From positions 1 through 30,185 of IMG/VR virus record IMGVR_UViG_3300031521_000274: a stretch of DNA of 30,185 bases; one strand, given 5' to 3'. Position numbers and translations under genes: made by a program. The stretch comes from a virus. The notes beneath the pieces are model-generated. The model worked only from the letters and a program-made list of their open reading frames with translations, had not been told where the DNA came from and did not search any database. This document shows positions 22,901 through 30,185 of the stretch, one piece after another (within the stretch, counting starts at the first letter, position 1; every line of letters begins with the position of its first letter).

Positions 22901-23642
22901 CCAGATCGCTCGTGAGAAGGCAGTCATTGACCAGAAGCGCAAGCAGCTTGACTATGCAAGCAAGATCAACAATGCAATGAAGACCTTGCACGACAAGAAC
23001 AAGACTGCCGCAGGAAGCGCTGGTAGCGTAGGAACAGCTATGGGAAACTGGGCCAAGAAGATCAAGGCGGCACAGGATGAAATCGATAGGCTCAATAAGC
23101 TATTGAAGAAGCTTCTTACCGAGAAGACATTGAGTGTCAAGGTTAAGTACATCAACGGTAAGGAAGTCTACTTCTACAGGGATGGATCAATGTCCATCGG
23201 TAAGGGTGGTCCTCACTTCAAGGCTGCCCGTGGTGGTATCGCTAGCCTTAAGGGTCTTGCTGGTGGAGGAATTCTTCCCGGCTTCCGTGGAGTTACCCAT
23301 GGAGACAATGTTCCTGCAATGCTCCGTTCTGGCGAGGGCATCACAGTCAGTGAAGCATTGAAGACAAATAAGTTTGAGACCAAGAGGCTTATGGCTTTGA
23401 ATAAGGCAGCACTCAGCGGTAACATGGCTGGGTTCTACCAAGACTTTGCAATGCCAACATACACGACTCCAAAGGTAGCGTCAGTATCACCTGTCCATAC
23501 AGACAATAGCTCAACAGTGTATAATGAGTATAGGCTAGAAGTTAATGTTCCAAATAGCAATGCTTCTGCCGATGAAATTGCAAACACAGTGATGTTGAAG
23601 ATCAAGGATTTCCAGCGTGGACAAGTTAGGAGTGGGTCGTGA
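16914..23642 (+). CDS. Tape measure protein
   Basis: 2242 residues. It runs through the tail tube, sets tail length and is ejected ahead of the DNA. The first 150 residues are helical. Residues about 150-520 match the TP901-type tape measure core (QLMVGFTVPLTIFGTMAAKA, RVYGDTMTTAAETDKAA, AGVRALADEYTKYG, VMLTAMREGGVTAAQGANAL). Membrane-like segments lie at about 535-566 and 1187-1216. Gly-rich PGE loops of the kind often seen in these proteins occur at about 680 (LTPGESVVNAAG) and 2138 (RSGEG). After an eight-Gly run (1594-1601) a long coiled coil, rich in Gln, Asp and Lys, fills about 1630-2065. No peptidase or lysozyme motif was recognised. At about 1.5 Angstrom per residue the tail would be near 340 nm. 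The stop overlaps the next GTG. Confidence 0.95.
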   Translation: MTQDVTAGIGVQVNSTSALAELKRLQIGISQFNQSVIATNSTAVSKQRELISTFAAQAEATKGFTTHMTGVETSVSQLGKAIDKGKLSLGQYFTYGAAASGKFNNIFGKQHKEVMSLAEDRVKRLQTKYVALGEATNGVTKALAVRPLNLFNADAAIGVQRMQLFNKMMSSGATSMINWGKNTQWAGRQLMVGFTVPLTIFGTMAAKAFIDIEKAMVSFKRVYGDTMTTAAETDKAAAGVRALADEYTKYGIKISDTINLSAKAAAAGFAGEKLTAQTVQATRLATLGQIDHQQALDTTISLQSAFNISSKDLGNTIDFLNAVENQTVTSLDDITVAIPKVAPVIKGLGGNVKDLAVMLTAMREGGVTAAQGANALKSSLASLIAPTKKAKDEASSFGINLEAIADNNKGNLMGMVNEFGSALKKLSNSDQQVVLAKVFGKFQFARMGAMFKNLGRDGSQASRVMDLVGASTQSLANLSEKELSKVENAINVKFTGSLERLQGAIAPIGEQFLKIATPILDVLTNVANAFNGLSPVAQTVLTGIVAGIFLIMPAATMLIGLFANMFGTLTKFGISIGNLFARLRKGGADTMYMAEAELDTAAAAASLEGKVSSLTGALAVQRTEVLMLADAYRVMLSSAASAIQQNPAGFRIGKIKGFANGRVGKVMGSGNRDTELAALTPGESVVNAAGTRDNAGVISAINRGAKISGFYAGGKDPNASVNLAGQKVNFRMDSRADAVKFTALVAEIKAGGIAAEQEFARIIQSFGNMAVSGNKLSTALGESSNHLVKEAGKVYAVEKSYSAPENYRKRTQQIAGSGVRDFAAEGKAATDRVAARGVKLNAEQIRSMTSIDASHLSKRTIGNDKLWEGNNLVPELGSINKYLNRIEVPLAKLDKSSPAFLEMVANAEKMGLSEAEFAAEITKFTKGFHPASVKAMQALNVIATMDEKLSLQQGMKGNTALGTKAETGHLAMGAAGTSGYILNNNPEERMKAVKGSYSDLNARVVSSTTGVSKEIDVQAGILAGAIVKMGEQLVWAEQKAATALAGAQTAMGIHSPAQAVSRVGTETEAGAVIASGALSKATQMMTGMMKRSAAEIEVAGAAGSLRAGPAGSVGKGGLGMGAGKFQGIMSAVSGISMALSFVPGQIGEWSSYVMMASMGAQSLVGVMDIFKGGKIATMFTGLGTAGAGAAAGIGAMILPALGVVAALGVVGYGLWKIKDDYDKHQAALNQFSEAVKTSSTTLTGFAAKFGYTELVSGISTQTTATDKGGRERAVTAKSAVQDQLKEGVDPAFKTKIEALRKSTEQEAEQALKSTFFALISSGAPQDVAKSIVEQIAIETNKQDVFKGMADDFKVEFDKNGKLKKSAELIKKTLAPNLKEAAKNTLALAAAQAKMDKLDAARAYNDWSPKTKAELEAQKNLDILKDKQISLGKVTKETTTEVSDSLSKMYAGGMISQTEYSDGFLTMRQSMTDAFGGDEKGLTDALTGSIQALSPALKDVNLSAMDSNAQFAILKALMTGVAPGDITKILNDTGNTADVAAVKIANLTNQILNNQAAGGINTGGVDAQIGTVKTQLASATKNLKSLQGQKPKSSGGGGGGGGAPKKSKYDKKSDVIARANARLDLAEVKIDKTEDKKIQNALTKRFGSMTFEIAGMKITMKNAADVEYAMQQIDETIEDINRNQIDPLNEKLDKLHDKQDAINRQTDLYQQEIDKINESYDEMIKPVEKVNTALQAQSDALEAQRDEALNGVEIQIAALENQISVTEYAAQQATDLIDAQQAKNSATKDLIDQQVSAIDDQIAALQEVADINQIIADQQKNQLDLAGALSSGDAGAAASAMLGAQSSSASNNSSLQTKGLESSKGGLESQSKALDEQNSLLDKRKEAIQKGVDALNKQLDALSQQKTLIENNYKIELQAISDVIARNSEYIRQLEVQRDLQTSNWQKQIDKYAPALRDIDNEIYGIEQKIKTIQDEKIKPLEKQKALLEDILGDVKDQIAREKAVIDQKRKQLDYASKINNAMKTLHDKNKTAAGSAGSVGTAMGNWAKKIKAAQDEIDRLNKLLKKLLTEKTLSVKVKYINGKEVYFYRDGSMSIGKGGPHFKAARGGIASLKGLAGGGILPGFRGVTHGDNVPAMLRSGEGITVSEALKTNKFETKRLMALNKAALSGNMAGFYQDFAMPTYTTPKVASVSPVHTDNSSTVYNEYRLEVNVPNSNASADEIANTVMLKIKDFQRGQVRSGS

Positions 23643-24226
23643 CAGTAGCATATGATTTGCTAGCTCGAAAGACCTACAATCGTCCTCAGGCAATGATCTG
23701 GTCAGATCGTAAGTTTTCCTACACGGATTCTACGGCTGAATACCTCGCACCTGTTGATCTAGATGAAGAGATGATGCAAGCCATTGTTCTACCGGACCAT
23801 GGCCGCGCACCGCTCAACTTGGGAGTTAACCGCATTGAATCCCGTAATAGGATGATCAATGGAACCTCTCGTGCATTCTGGACAGCAGACAAGCGTACTC
23901 TTTCAACTTCTTGGGAAAACCTCCCATCACGTCTTGCCGAGTTTGGAATGACTTGGGTTAATGGTATGCAAGTACCAGAAGGCCCAATGTTCCTTGCTGA
24001 CAATGCTGCACCAGCGCAGCTAATCAAGATGTGGCACGAGGCGCACCCAGAACCTTTCTACGTTTATCTCTCTTACGATGATGCGAAGACAGATAAGGGT
24101 GGAGCTAGACTTTTGCAACGTTATGTTGACGAGAAGCGTATGTACTTTACCTCTTTCAACTACACCATCGGCAAGCGAGGAATCTATGACTTCGTGAATA
24201 TCGATGTGGCGTTGGAGGAAGTTTAG
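23639..24226 (+). CDS. Distal-tail-like minor tail protein
   Basis: 195 residues. GTG 23639 overlaps the tape measure stop as GTGA. The sequence is beta-rich (AMIWSDRKFSYTDSTAEYLA, RMINGTSRAFWTADKRTLST) with a Trp-rich centre (SWENLPSRLAEFGMTWVNG) and ends in MYFTSFNYTIGKRGIYDFVN and IDVALEEV, the last-strand pattern of distal tail/tube-like domains. Directly after the tape measure this is the position of the distal tail protein, which forms the hub ring joining tube and tip. The next gene starts in its stop codon (TAGTG). Confidence 0.7.
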   Translation: MTVAYDLLARKTYNRPQAMIWSDRKFSYTDSTAEYLAPVDLDEEMMQAIVLPDHGRAPLNLGVNRIESRNRMINGTSRAFWTADKRTLSTSWENLPSRLAEFGMTWVNGMQVPEGPMFLADNAAPAQLIKMWHEAHPEPFYVYLSYDDAKTDKGGARLLQRYVDEKRMYFTSFNYTIGKRGIYDFVNIDVALEEV

Positions 24227-27200
24227 TGTTTGATGCACCTGTACTAAAGAAGCACTTTGAAACAGCAAGTGTTATCCGTTCTATTCCTAGGGTCGTTGGG
24301 GAAATCAACCTCAACGATCTTGGTCGTATTGGAAACATGGGTAACTACAGGTGCAACCCTTTCGTGGGAACACAGCCAAACTCTGTGTACTACGAATCAG
24401 ACCCAGCAATTGATGAGGCAACCGTAAGCTATGCGGTAGATACCTTGACAGCAGCGTCAAGCGATCCTGCAACAGCAGACCAAGTTGTGTTCCACAAGGA
24501 AGACAATACCCTCGCTCAGCTTTACCCAATTCAGGATGTGTTCAAGTCCAACCGTCCACGTTCAGGTATCAACAAGCTCATGTACTTCGGGCAGCGTTTC
24601 ATTGACGACATTCCCAGTGCACTACGTCCACGCTACTATGTATCTAATCGTCACGACCCCTTTAAGTATTGGACAAGCTTCCGTACTGAGGGAGCAGTCG
24701 AAAAGGGCATCTCCAAGTCTGACAAGTCTATTGAGGATTGTGCACCTTTCGTTGTGTACAACGAGACCATTCCTGCCAACCGTATCGTTATCAAGATGCA
24801 GACACATGTTGGTTCTGACAACAAGGGAGTTTTCAGGGATTCCAATGGTCAGCCATTCAACGATCCATTCTTCGGTTCTGTAAACCAGCGCACACCTGAC
24901 AGGTGGAAGGTTCAGGTTCTCAAGGACGGAATGTGGACAGACGCCTACAGCTTCAACGGTGGAGTTCCAGCAGACGGCTATGTAGAACTTGGATATGGAC
25001 TTGTCCTTGAAGGTAACCTTGGTGATTCATTTGAGCTTAAGGGTGAACTTGAATCACCAGACTTACTTCCAATTCCTGCCGGGTACGATCAGGGAGATGC
25101 TTTCCTTGTAGGATCAGGGCTATACGTAATGGTAGATGGAGCATGGAAGTCCATTACTCCTGTGTATGGTTGGTCACCAGCCAACAATAGCCACATCATC
25201 AAGACACTCATGAACCCACCAGCTTTCCAGAACGGTAGCTACCTTGGCTTCCGTGAGTTCGATACCATTGACGGTATTCGTATTGTCGTAACTACAATGA
25301 ACGTGGTAGACGCACCATTCGAACTTATCGAGCTTAGCCCCCGTTTGAACTTTGAGCTTACCGAACGTGCAGAGTCATTCAACATCACAAAGACAATGGG
25401 AGACCTTGGAACCTCAAGCCTTCCTGTCGGTGACTTGATTGCTGGTACAGGCAACGTTGTGCTCAATAACAACGACATGGCATTGAATGAGAACTACGCA
25501 CTCGACTACACAACTGGCGAGGGTAGCGTAGTGGCACGTTACCTTGGTGCAGAAACTAAATACACATTTACAGAAACTATCTACAACGTCAATGGACAGA
25601 AGTACACTGTGCCATGGAAGACGTTGTACTCTGAGGCTTCCCCAACAATCAGGAACTCCCCAATCAACGTATCCTTGGATTTGCGTGATGCATTCTTCAT
25701 GTTCGAGAAGGCAACTCCACCCCAGCTATTGCTTGAGAATGTCAGCCTTTCTCGTGCAGTCATGGTATTGCTTGACGGCATTGGATTCAGCAACTACGCA
25801 TTCTTGCGTAAGGATGGTGTGCCAGAGCCAACCATTCCTTACTTCTTTGTAAGTCCAGATACTAATGTTGCGCAGGTTCTTTCAAGTCTTGCTCAGGCAA
25901 CACAATCAGCAATGTATTTCGATGAGGATAACAACTTCATCGTATCAATGCCTGAATATGTATTGCCAGCAGTAGGAGAGCGTAATACAGACTTCGTTAT
26001 GCGCGGTAATGACAGCGAAGCAGGAATCGCAAACATTCAGGAAATCAGTTCCGCATCCAAGGATGTATTCAATGCGGGAGAACTTACTTTTACAAAGCGT
26101 TATATTCAGCGTCAGAACCCATTGAGTCAGAGCCTTTACGATGACAAGTCTCGTGAATGGATTTATGCTCCCGTAATGGTATGGGAAGTTTCCGGTAAGG
26201 AAAACACAAAGGCACAGAATGACGCAGTTGCTGAGCAGTCAGCATTTACTCTTGCAGCATTCCCACTTAATTCACCATTGTCCATCGACGTTCCTACCGT
26301 TGTGGGTGGAGTGGTAAAGAACAATACCCTCGATGTTGGGGAGTCAATCAATTACTACGCAGGATACAATGGATACCTTTGGGCCAATGGAGAAATCATT
26401 CGCTATGACGCTATCCAATTCTCCGTGGGTGGCATGGCTGCCCCTGTCTGGGTAACGTCAGCAGATGAGTACCAAGACTACTTCTTGAACTTGCCATTCG
26501 GTAAGCGCATCTTCCCAACAGGACTCATTCGCATCTTTGCTGAGCCATTGACCGAAGACTTCGGTGGAGTCACCATCCTTGCAGAAGGGGACTGCGACTC
26601 TCATGGTCGTGGGCAGTTCAATACAGTTGTGGCAGACCACCCAGTAGGCTTGGACTCAGACTGGAACACCAACGTTCGTGGAATGTTCCAGAATGGTGAC
26701 TACCTATTTACACTAGCATCTACCATCGTGTACCCAGCCAGCCTCACAACAAACACGGCAGGCGGAAAGATGTTGGGTGCTGTCAACGCAACAGAGCGTG
26801 CTTCAACCAACTCAAGCCGTAGCAGCGTCATTGCCAACAACCTTTCCATGACTCATGCGTCAGGAGATGTGGATACCCTACAGGCATCAGCAATGGTTTT
26901 CACGGGGGCAAACGAAGGACGCGACCATGTTTCTTACGCATTCAGGCAGATGGACCACAAGTACACTAGCTATGGAACTCGTATGCGTATCATCGGAGAT
27001 ATTCTCACAAGTGGAGACCAAGAGCCAGTAGGCGCACAGGTTCTCTCCAAGCCTTTCACCAAGACACCATTGAGCGACCTTGCAATTTCTGGTGGCGGGG
27101 GAGGAATGGGAATCCTTGTCAACCCAGATACCAACCATGGATACTTCATGGAGCTTGAGGCTCTTACGAATGCTTCTGGTGAATATGCATTGGACGAAAT

Positions 27201-30185
27201 GGAGCACGAGGCTGATCTAGGAAAGCTTACAGCAGCAACGGTAGTGAACAATGAAGCCAAGCTCACCCTTGCGAATGTTCCTTCCAACCTCGTTGTAGGG
27301 GATACCATTACGGTTGCAGGATTCGCCTATGAAGAGGTAGACATTACTGGATCATTTGTGATCACAAAGATCGAGGGCAATGACATTTACTACACCCTTC
27401 CAGTAACTGCGTTCACATTCTACCCACCATTTGATGTTACCCCAACAATCACCAAGGTCTCAGGTTCTGGGCTTGCAGCTATTCTTGCAGCAGACATTGT
27501 TACCATCTCTATTGACGACAAGGGAGTTGCGCTTGTCACTCTTGTTGGTGGAACTAATCCCGGTGTCAGCATTGGAACTGTTCTTGACTTTGCTGGATTT
27601 GAATTCTCTGCAACCATTCCAAACATCAACGGTAATGTTACAGTAACATGGGTTGGTGACGATACATTCAAGTTCAGTGTTCGTCCACAGAACATCACGT
27701 TCAGTAACGGTATTGCAGGAGCAGGACTAAGCTACAGTGGTGTGTCAATTGTCGAGGGAGAAATCGATAATGTTTCCGCAACGACAGAAGACCTCACATT
27801 CATGCTTGCAGAGACAGACAAGGTTCTTCCAGAACTCCCAATCGCATTGAGTGGTTCTACTCTGACATTGAACAGAACTAACCGTGCAACAAACCCTCGC
27901 ATGTCTCACGTAGATGCAGCAGTTGCCCTTGCATACAACTATGCAGAAGACCCAAGGGCTGCCAAGGCTGCCCCACAGAATGTCGTAGGACGCTGGACAC
28001 CAAGCCTTGCTTCAACCACCAAGGGTGGCAAGCTAGCCATTGCTCAGGAATTCATCGCAGACGGACCAGTCGGTACTGCCACAAGGTTGACATATGCAAA
28101 GGGGACATCTTGGGATGGTCGTGGATTCCTTATTGCAGGAAACCCAACCCTTAGTGCAGAAGGTACTGGACTCAACCAGACAACAGCCTTGCCAGTGAAC
28201 GCAGTAGATGGAAACATTCAGATTGGATTCTGGGTAAAGTCTTCTGCCAGCACGAACGTCTATGTCATGGGTCGTAGGTCAGACAAGTGGACCTACAAGA
28301 AGGGCAAGGCAACGATCAAGGAATTCAAGATCGGCAAGGAAGTCAAGATCGACAGCAAGACAGGCTGGAAGTGGATCAGCGTCAACTACGATCCTGATGG
28401 AGCATTCGCAAATGGTTCACGTTTGCACTTGCGTATCAAGTTCAGCAAGTCTGGTGCAAAGGCATCCTATTCTGCTACAGGGTTGATGATTCAGAAGAAC
28501 CCAACAGTATCTAGCTTCTTTGACAAGGACTATTCCTTCGACCCTGCATATTTCAGCACTTGGGATGCAGCTAACCACCGCGCTACATTGAGCTACTACT
28601 CTGTTACCAGCGCAACACCAGTCAACTGCCGTGCGTTCCGTGCGCCGGTATACGGCAAGGACGATATCTACTCATTGCAGGTACAGCGTGTATGGAGTGG
28701 AGACGCATGGGCAAGAATCAGCCTTGGAACAGTTGCAGCAGGACGATTCCTCGTATCCACTATTGCTTCTGGAAATGAAGATGGATTCATCATGGGAAAC
28801 TCTCCTGCTCTTGTCAAGGATGGGGATGAAGCGCACCCAATCAACATTTGGCCTGCACCAACGGTAGACGCAGAGACACCAGTAGGAACACGTCAGTCTG
28901 ATGAGGAATTGCGAGCAGTTGTCACCCTTGCCGCAGGTACATACACCTTGAGGCTTCCAGCGCCAACCACAGGATCAATCTGGTACGACTCACTTTTGTT
29001 CGAGAGCATTCCAGCAGATATCCTAGAGCGTGACATTGAGGGAATGAACTTCTTTAGCGGTGCAGACTTCGGTTCAGACTGGACAGGTACAGCAGACAAC
29101 TCCACTTCAATCATCAATGGATTCGACTTCGGTGTGAATGTTCACGCAGCCATTTCCAGTGTGACAGGAACAACGGGAACAATCACTTTGCACACAGTCG
29201 CAGCGCATGGTGGTCTTACTGGACAGTTCGCAGTTATCACTGGCGTTGATGGACTTGTCGGGCAGTACAAGGTGACTTCTGGTTCTGGAACTATATTCAC
29301 GATTACAGCAACAGGAGTTACCGGAACATTGGCTGAGGATGCTCAGGTTGTCTTTGTCAAGCCGGTATACGTAACGCTACCAGCACTTAGCCTTAGCAAC
29401 ATGGAATTCTACCCATTGGCAATCGAATATGATGCCAGCACCAAGACAGGTGTTGTCACGGTAGATGCTTCTGGACTTACCGCACACATCTACGACAACC
29501 CATTCAGGGTTGCTACAGTGATGAAGACGTGGGTGGATACTCCCAAGCTATTCAACATCTTCTTCTACAAGACAGTTTCGGATGACCGTGGTGGCGTAAT
29601 TACCGGAAGCAGCGCCAACGAGCTAACAGTCCCTAACCATACTCTTAAGCGTGGAGATATCGTCAAGCTTTCAGGTAGCGTTGTTCACTACACAGTATTG
29701 AATCTTGTGGGAGAGCGCGTGGTACTTGGATCAGATAGTGGCACACCAACATTCACAGGAGTTAGTGGTCAGTGGGTTGGACTTGTCAATGCCTTGATCA
29801 CTCCATACCGCTTGTGGGCAGGACTTACTTCAATCATCGTAGACTCTGGACAGTTCTATGGACAGCAACGTCAGGTTGGTGTAGCTGACCAATCCATTTA
29901 CGATGTGGCTATCGAGTACACAGGATCAGAAGACAGCCAGTACACGTTCTACCTTTACTTGAATGACAAGCTTGTGGGAACAGTTACTGATACTGACCCA
30001 CTTCCAGAGTACGATAACGCAGCACTATTCGTCCGTGGCAAGTCCAAGGTAATGTTCGAACACTTCTACGCAGTAGGACAGAAGACAGGTGGAGTTGCAC
30101 CAACAGCAGGACTAGCTGAGGTAACCAATAACCAGTCTCGTTTCGACTCTGTTCGTCGTAGCGGCATTTCAGGAACAATGCGTTC
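24226..30185 (+). CDS. Giant multidomain minor tail protein (continues past the window)
   Basis: At least 1986 residues with no stop before the window ends. The frame was read through most lines and is open at the end. GTG 24226 is the last base of the previous TAG (TAGTG), so it is translationally coupled. Residues about 1-480 are a tail-hub-like part. Residues 499-575 (SRAVMVLLDGIGFSNYAFLR, VAQVLSSLAQATQSAMYFDE) resemble the conserved core of actinophage tip proteins. Diverged beta repeats of the type VGDTITVAGF...GSFVITKIEG lie near 1001-1060, 1091-1164, 1651-1715 and 1791-1855. Carbohydrate-module-like jelly rolls are at about 1270-1420 (GNIQIGFWVKSSASTNVYVM) and 1430-1590, and a LamG-like domain is near 1870-1960. 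It probably forms the tail tip and binds the cell surface. Domain limits are by eye. Confidence 0.85.
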   Translation, partial: MFDAPVLKKHFETASVIRSIPRVVGEINLNDLGRIGNMGNYRCNPFVGTQPNSVYYESDPAIDEATVSYAVDTLTAASSDPATADQVVFHKEDNTLAQLYPIQDVFKSNRPRSGINKLMYFGQRFIDDIPSALRPRYYVSNRHDPFKYWTSFRTEGAVEKGISKSDKSIEDCAPFVVYNETIPANRIVIKMQTHVGSDNKGVFRDSNGQPFNDPFFGSVNQRTPDRWKVQVLKDGMWTDAYSFNGGVPADGYVELGYGLVLEGNLGDSFELKGELESPDLLPIPAGYDQGDAFLVGSGLYVMVDGAWKSITPVYGWSPANNSHIIKTLMNPPAFQNGSYLGFREFDTIDGIRIVVTTMNVVDAPFELIELSPRLNFELTERAESFNITKTMGDLGTSSLPVGDLIAGTGNVVLNNNDMALNENYALDYTTGEGSVVARYLGAETKYTFTETIYNVNGQKYTVPWKTLYSEASPTIRNSPINVSLDLRDAFFMFEKATPPQLLLENVSLSRAVMVLLDGIGFSNYAFLRKDGVPEPTIPYFFVSPDTNVAQVLSSLAQATQSAMYFDEDNNFIVSMPEYVLPAVGERNTDFVMRGNDSEAGIANIQEISSASKDVFNAGELTFTKRYIQRQNPLSQSLYDDKSREWIYAPVMVWEVSGKENTKAQNDAVAEQSAFTLAAFPLNSPLSIDVPTVVGGVVKNNTLDVGESINYYAGYNGYLWANGEIIRYDAIQFSVGGMAAPVWVTSADEYQDYFLNLPFGKRIFPTGLIRIFAEPLTEDFGGVTILAEGDCDSHGRGQFNTVVADHPVGLDSDWNTNVRGMFQNGDYLFTLASTIVYPASLTTNTAGGKMLGAVNATERASTNSSRSSVIANNLSMTHASGDVDTLQASAMVFTGANEGRDHVSYAFRQMDHKYTSYGTRMRIIGDILTSGDQEPVGAQVLSKPFTKTPLSDLAISGGGGGMGILVNPDTNHGYFMELEALTNASGEYALDEMEHEADLGKLTAATVVNNEAKLTLANVPSNLVVGDTITVAGFAYEEVDITGSFVITKIEGNDIYYTLPVTAFTFYPPFDVTPTITKVSGSGLAAILAADIVTISIDDKGVALVTLVGGTNPGVSIGTVLDFAGFEFSATIPNINGNVTVTWVGDDTFKFSVRPQNITFSNGIAGAGLSYSGVSIVEGEIDNVSATTEDLTFMLAETDKVLPELPIALSGSTLTLNRTNRATNPRMSHVDAAVALAYNYAEDPRAAKAAPQNVVGRWTPSLASTTKGGKLAIAQEFIADGPVGTATRLTYAKGTSWDGRGFLIAGNPTLSAEGTGLNQTTALPVNAVDGNIQIGFWVKSSASTNVYVMGRRSDKWTYKKGKATIKEFKIGKEVKIDSKTGWKWISVNYDPDGAFANGSRLHLRIKFSKSGAKASYSATGLMIQKNPTVSSFFDKDYSFDPAYFSTWDAANHRATLSYYSVTSATPVNCRAFRAPVYGKDDIYSLQVQRVWSGDAWARISLGTVAAGRFLVSTIASGNEDGFIMGNSPALVKDGDEAHPINIWPAPTVDAETPVGTRQSDEELRAVVTLAAGTYTLRLPAPTTGSIWYDSLLFESIPADILERDIEGMNFFSGADFGSDWTGTADNSTSIINGFDFGVNVHAAISSVTGTTGTITLHTVAAHGGLTGQFAVITGVDGLVGQYKVTSGSGTIFTITATGVTGTLAEDAQVVFVKPVYVTLPALSLSNMEFYPLAIEYDASTKTGVVTVDASGLTAHIYDNPFRVATVMKTWVDTPKLFNIFFYKTVSDDRGGVITGSSANELTVPNHTLKRGDIVKLSGSVVHYTVLNLVGERVVLGSDSGTPTFTGVSGQWVGLVNALITPYRLWAGLTSIIVDSGQFYGQQRQVGVADQSIYDVAIEYTGSEDSQYTFYLYLNDKLVGTVTDTDPLPEYDNAALFVRGKSKVMFEHFYAVGQKTGGVAPTAGLAEVTNNQSRFDSVRRSGISGTMR

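Noticed and set aside
1-30185. tRNA genes, CRISPR arrays, insertion sequences or attachment sites
   Set aside because: Looked for by eye on both strands; no cloverleaf-like sequence, regular spaced repeats, transposase motifs or long terminal repeats were found.

Overview
The window is a contiguous piece of a double-stranded DNA tailed-phage genome, and every supported gene is on the + strand. A long tape measure gene, a tail-tube gene and a -1 frameshifted tail chaperone make it a siphovirus. G+C is near 50% by eye, and the genes use AAG for lysine, CGT for arginine and GTG/TTG starts. The minor tail protein style and a B12-dependent ribonucleotide reductase point to an actinobacterial host. 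Large Streptomyces phages with about 50% G+C are my best guess, but the host cannot be proved from this window. I see no tRNA, CRISPR array, integrase, lysin or terminase gene.

Layout: (1) 1-3280, end of an upstream gene, a beta-helix (pectate-lyase-like) tail protein, an Ig/PKD-like minor tail protein and a repeat-rich fibre. (2) 3281-5292, a class II ribonucleoside-triphosphate reductase with its own promoter and a UUCG leader hairpin. (3) 5305-7969, two LamG-like minor tail proteins. (4) 7988-12606, a small pre-portal gene, portal, maturation protease with a probable nested in-frame scaffold, and major capsid protein, closed by a terminator. (5) 12684-15459, tightly overlapping head-completion and neck genes. 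(6) 15522-16882, tail tube and the frameshifted tail chaperones. (7) 16914-24226, a 2242-residue tape measure and a distal-tail-like protein. (8) 24226 to the window end, a minor tail protein of at least 1986 residues that is still open.

The genes form one virion-building programme. Protease, scaffold and capsid protein build the prohead on the portal. The 12684-15459 genes close the neck. Tube protein polymerises around the tape measure with the chaperones' help, and the distal and minor tail proteins and fibres form the tip and host-binding parts. The reductase supplies dNTPs and is the one metabolic gene.

The most unusual signal is regulatory. Intergenic DNA totals only about 470 bp, yet eight of the eleven gaps carry TGNTAYAMT, an extended -10 promoter element, one of them beginning in the preceding stop codon; a ninth gap has a plain TATAAT. 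Two of these sit 6-7 nt before a start codon with no ribosome binding site, predicting leaderless mRNAs. A 76-nt two-tier hairpin between tail tube and chaperone leaves the promoter element in its only bulge.
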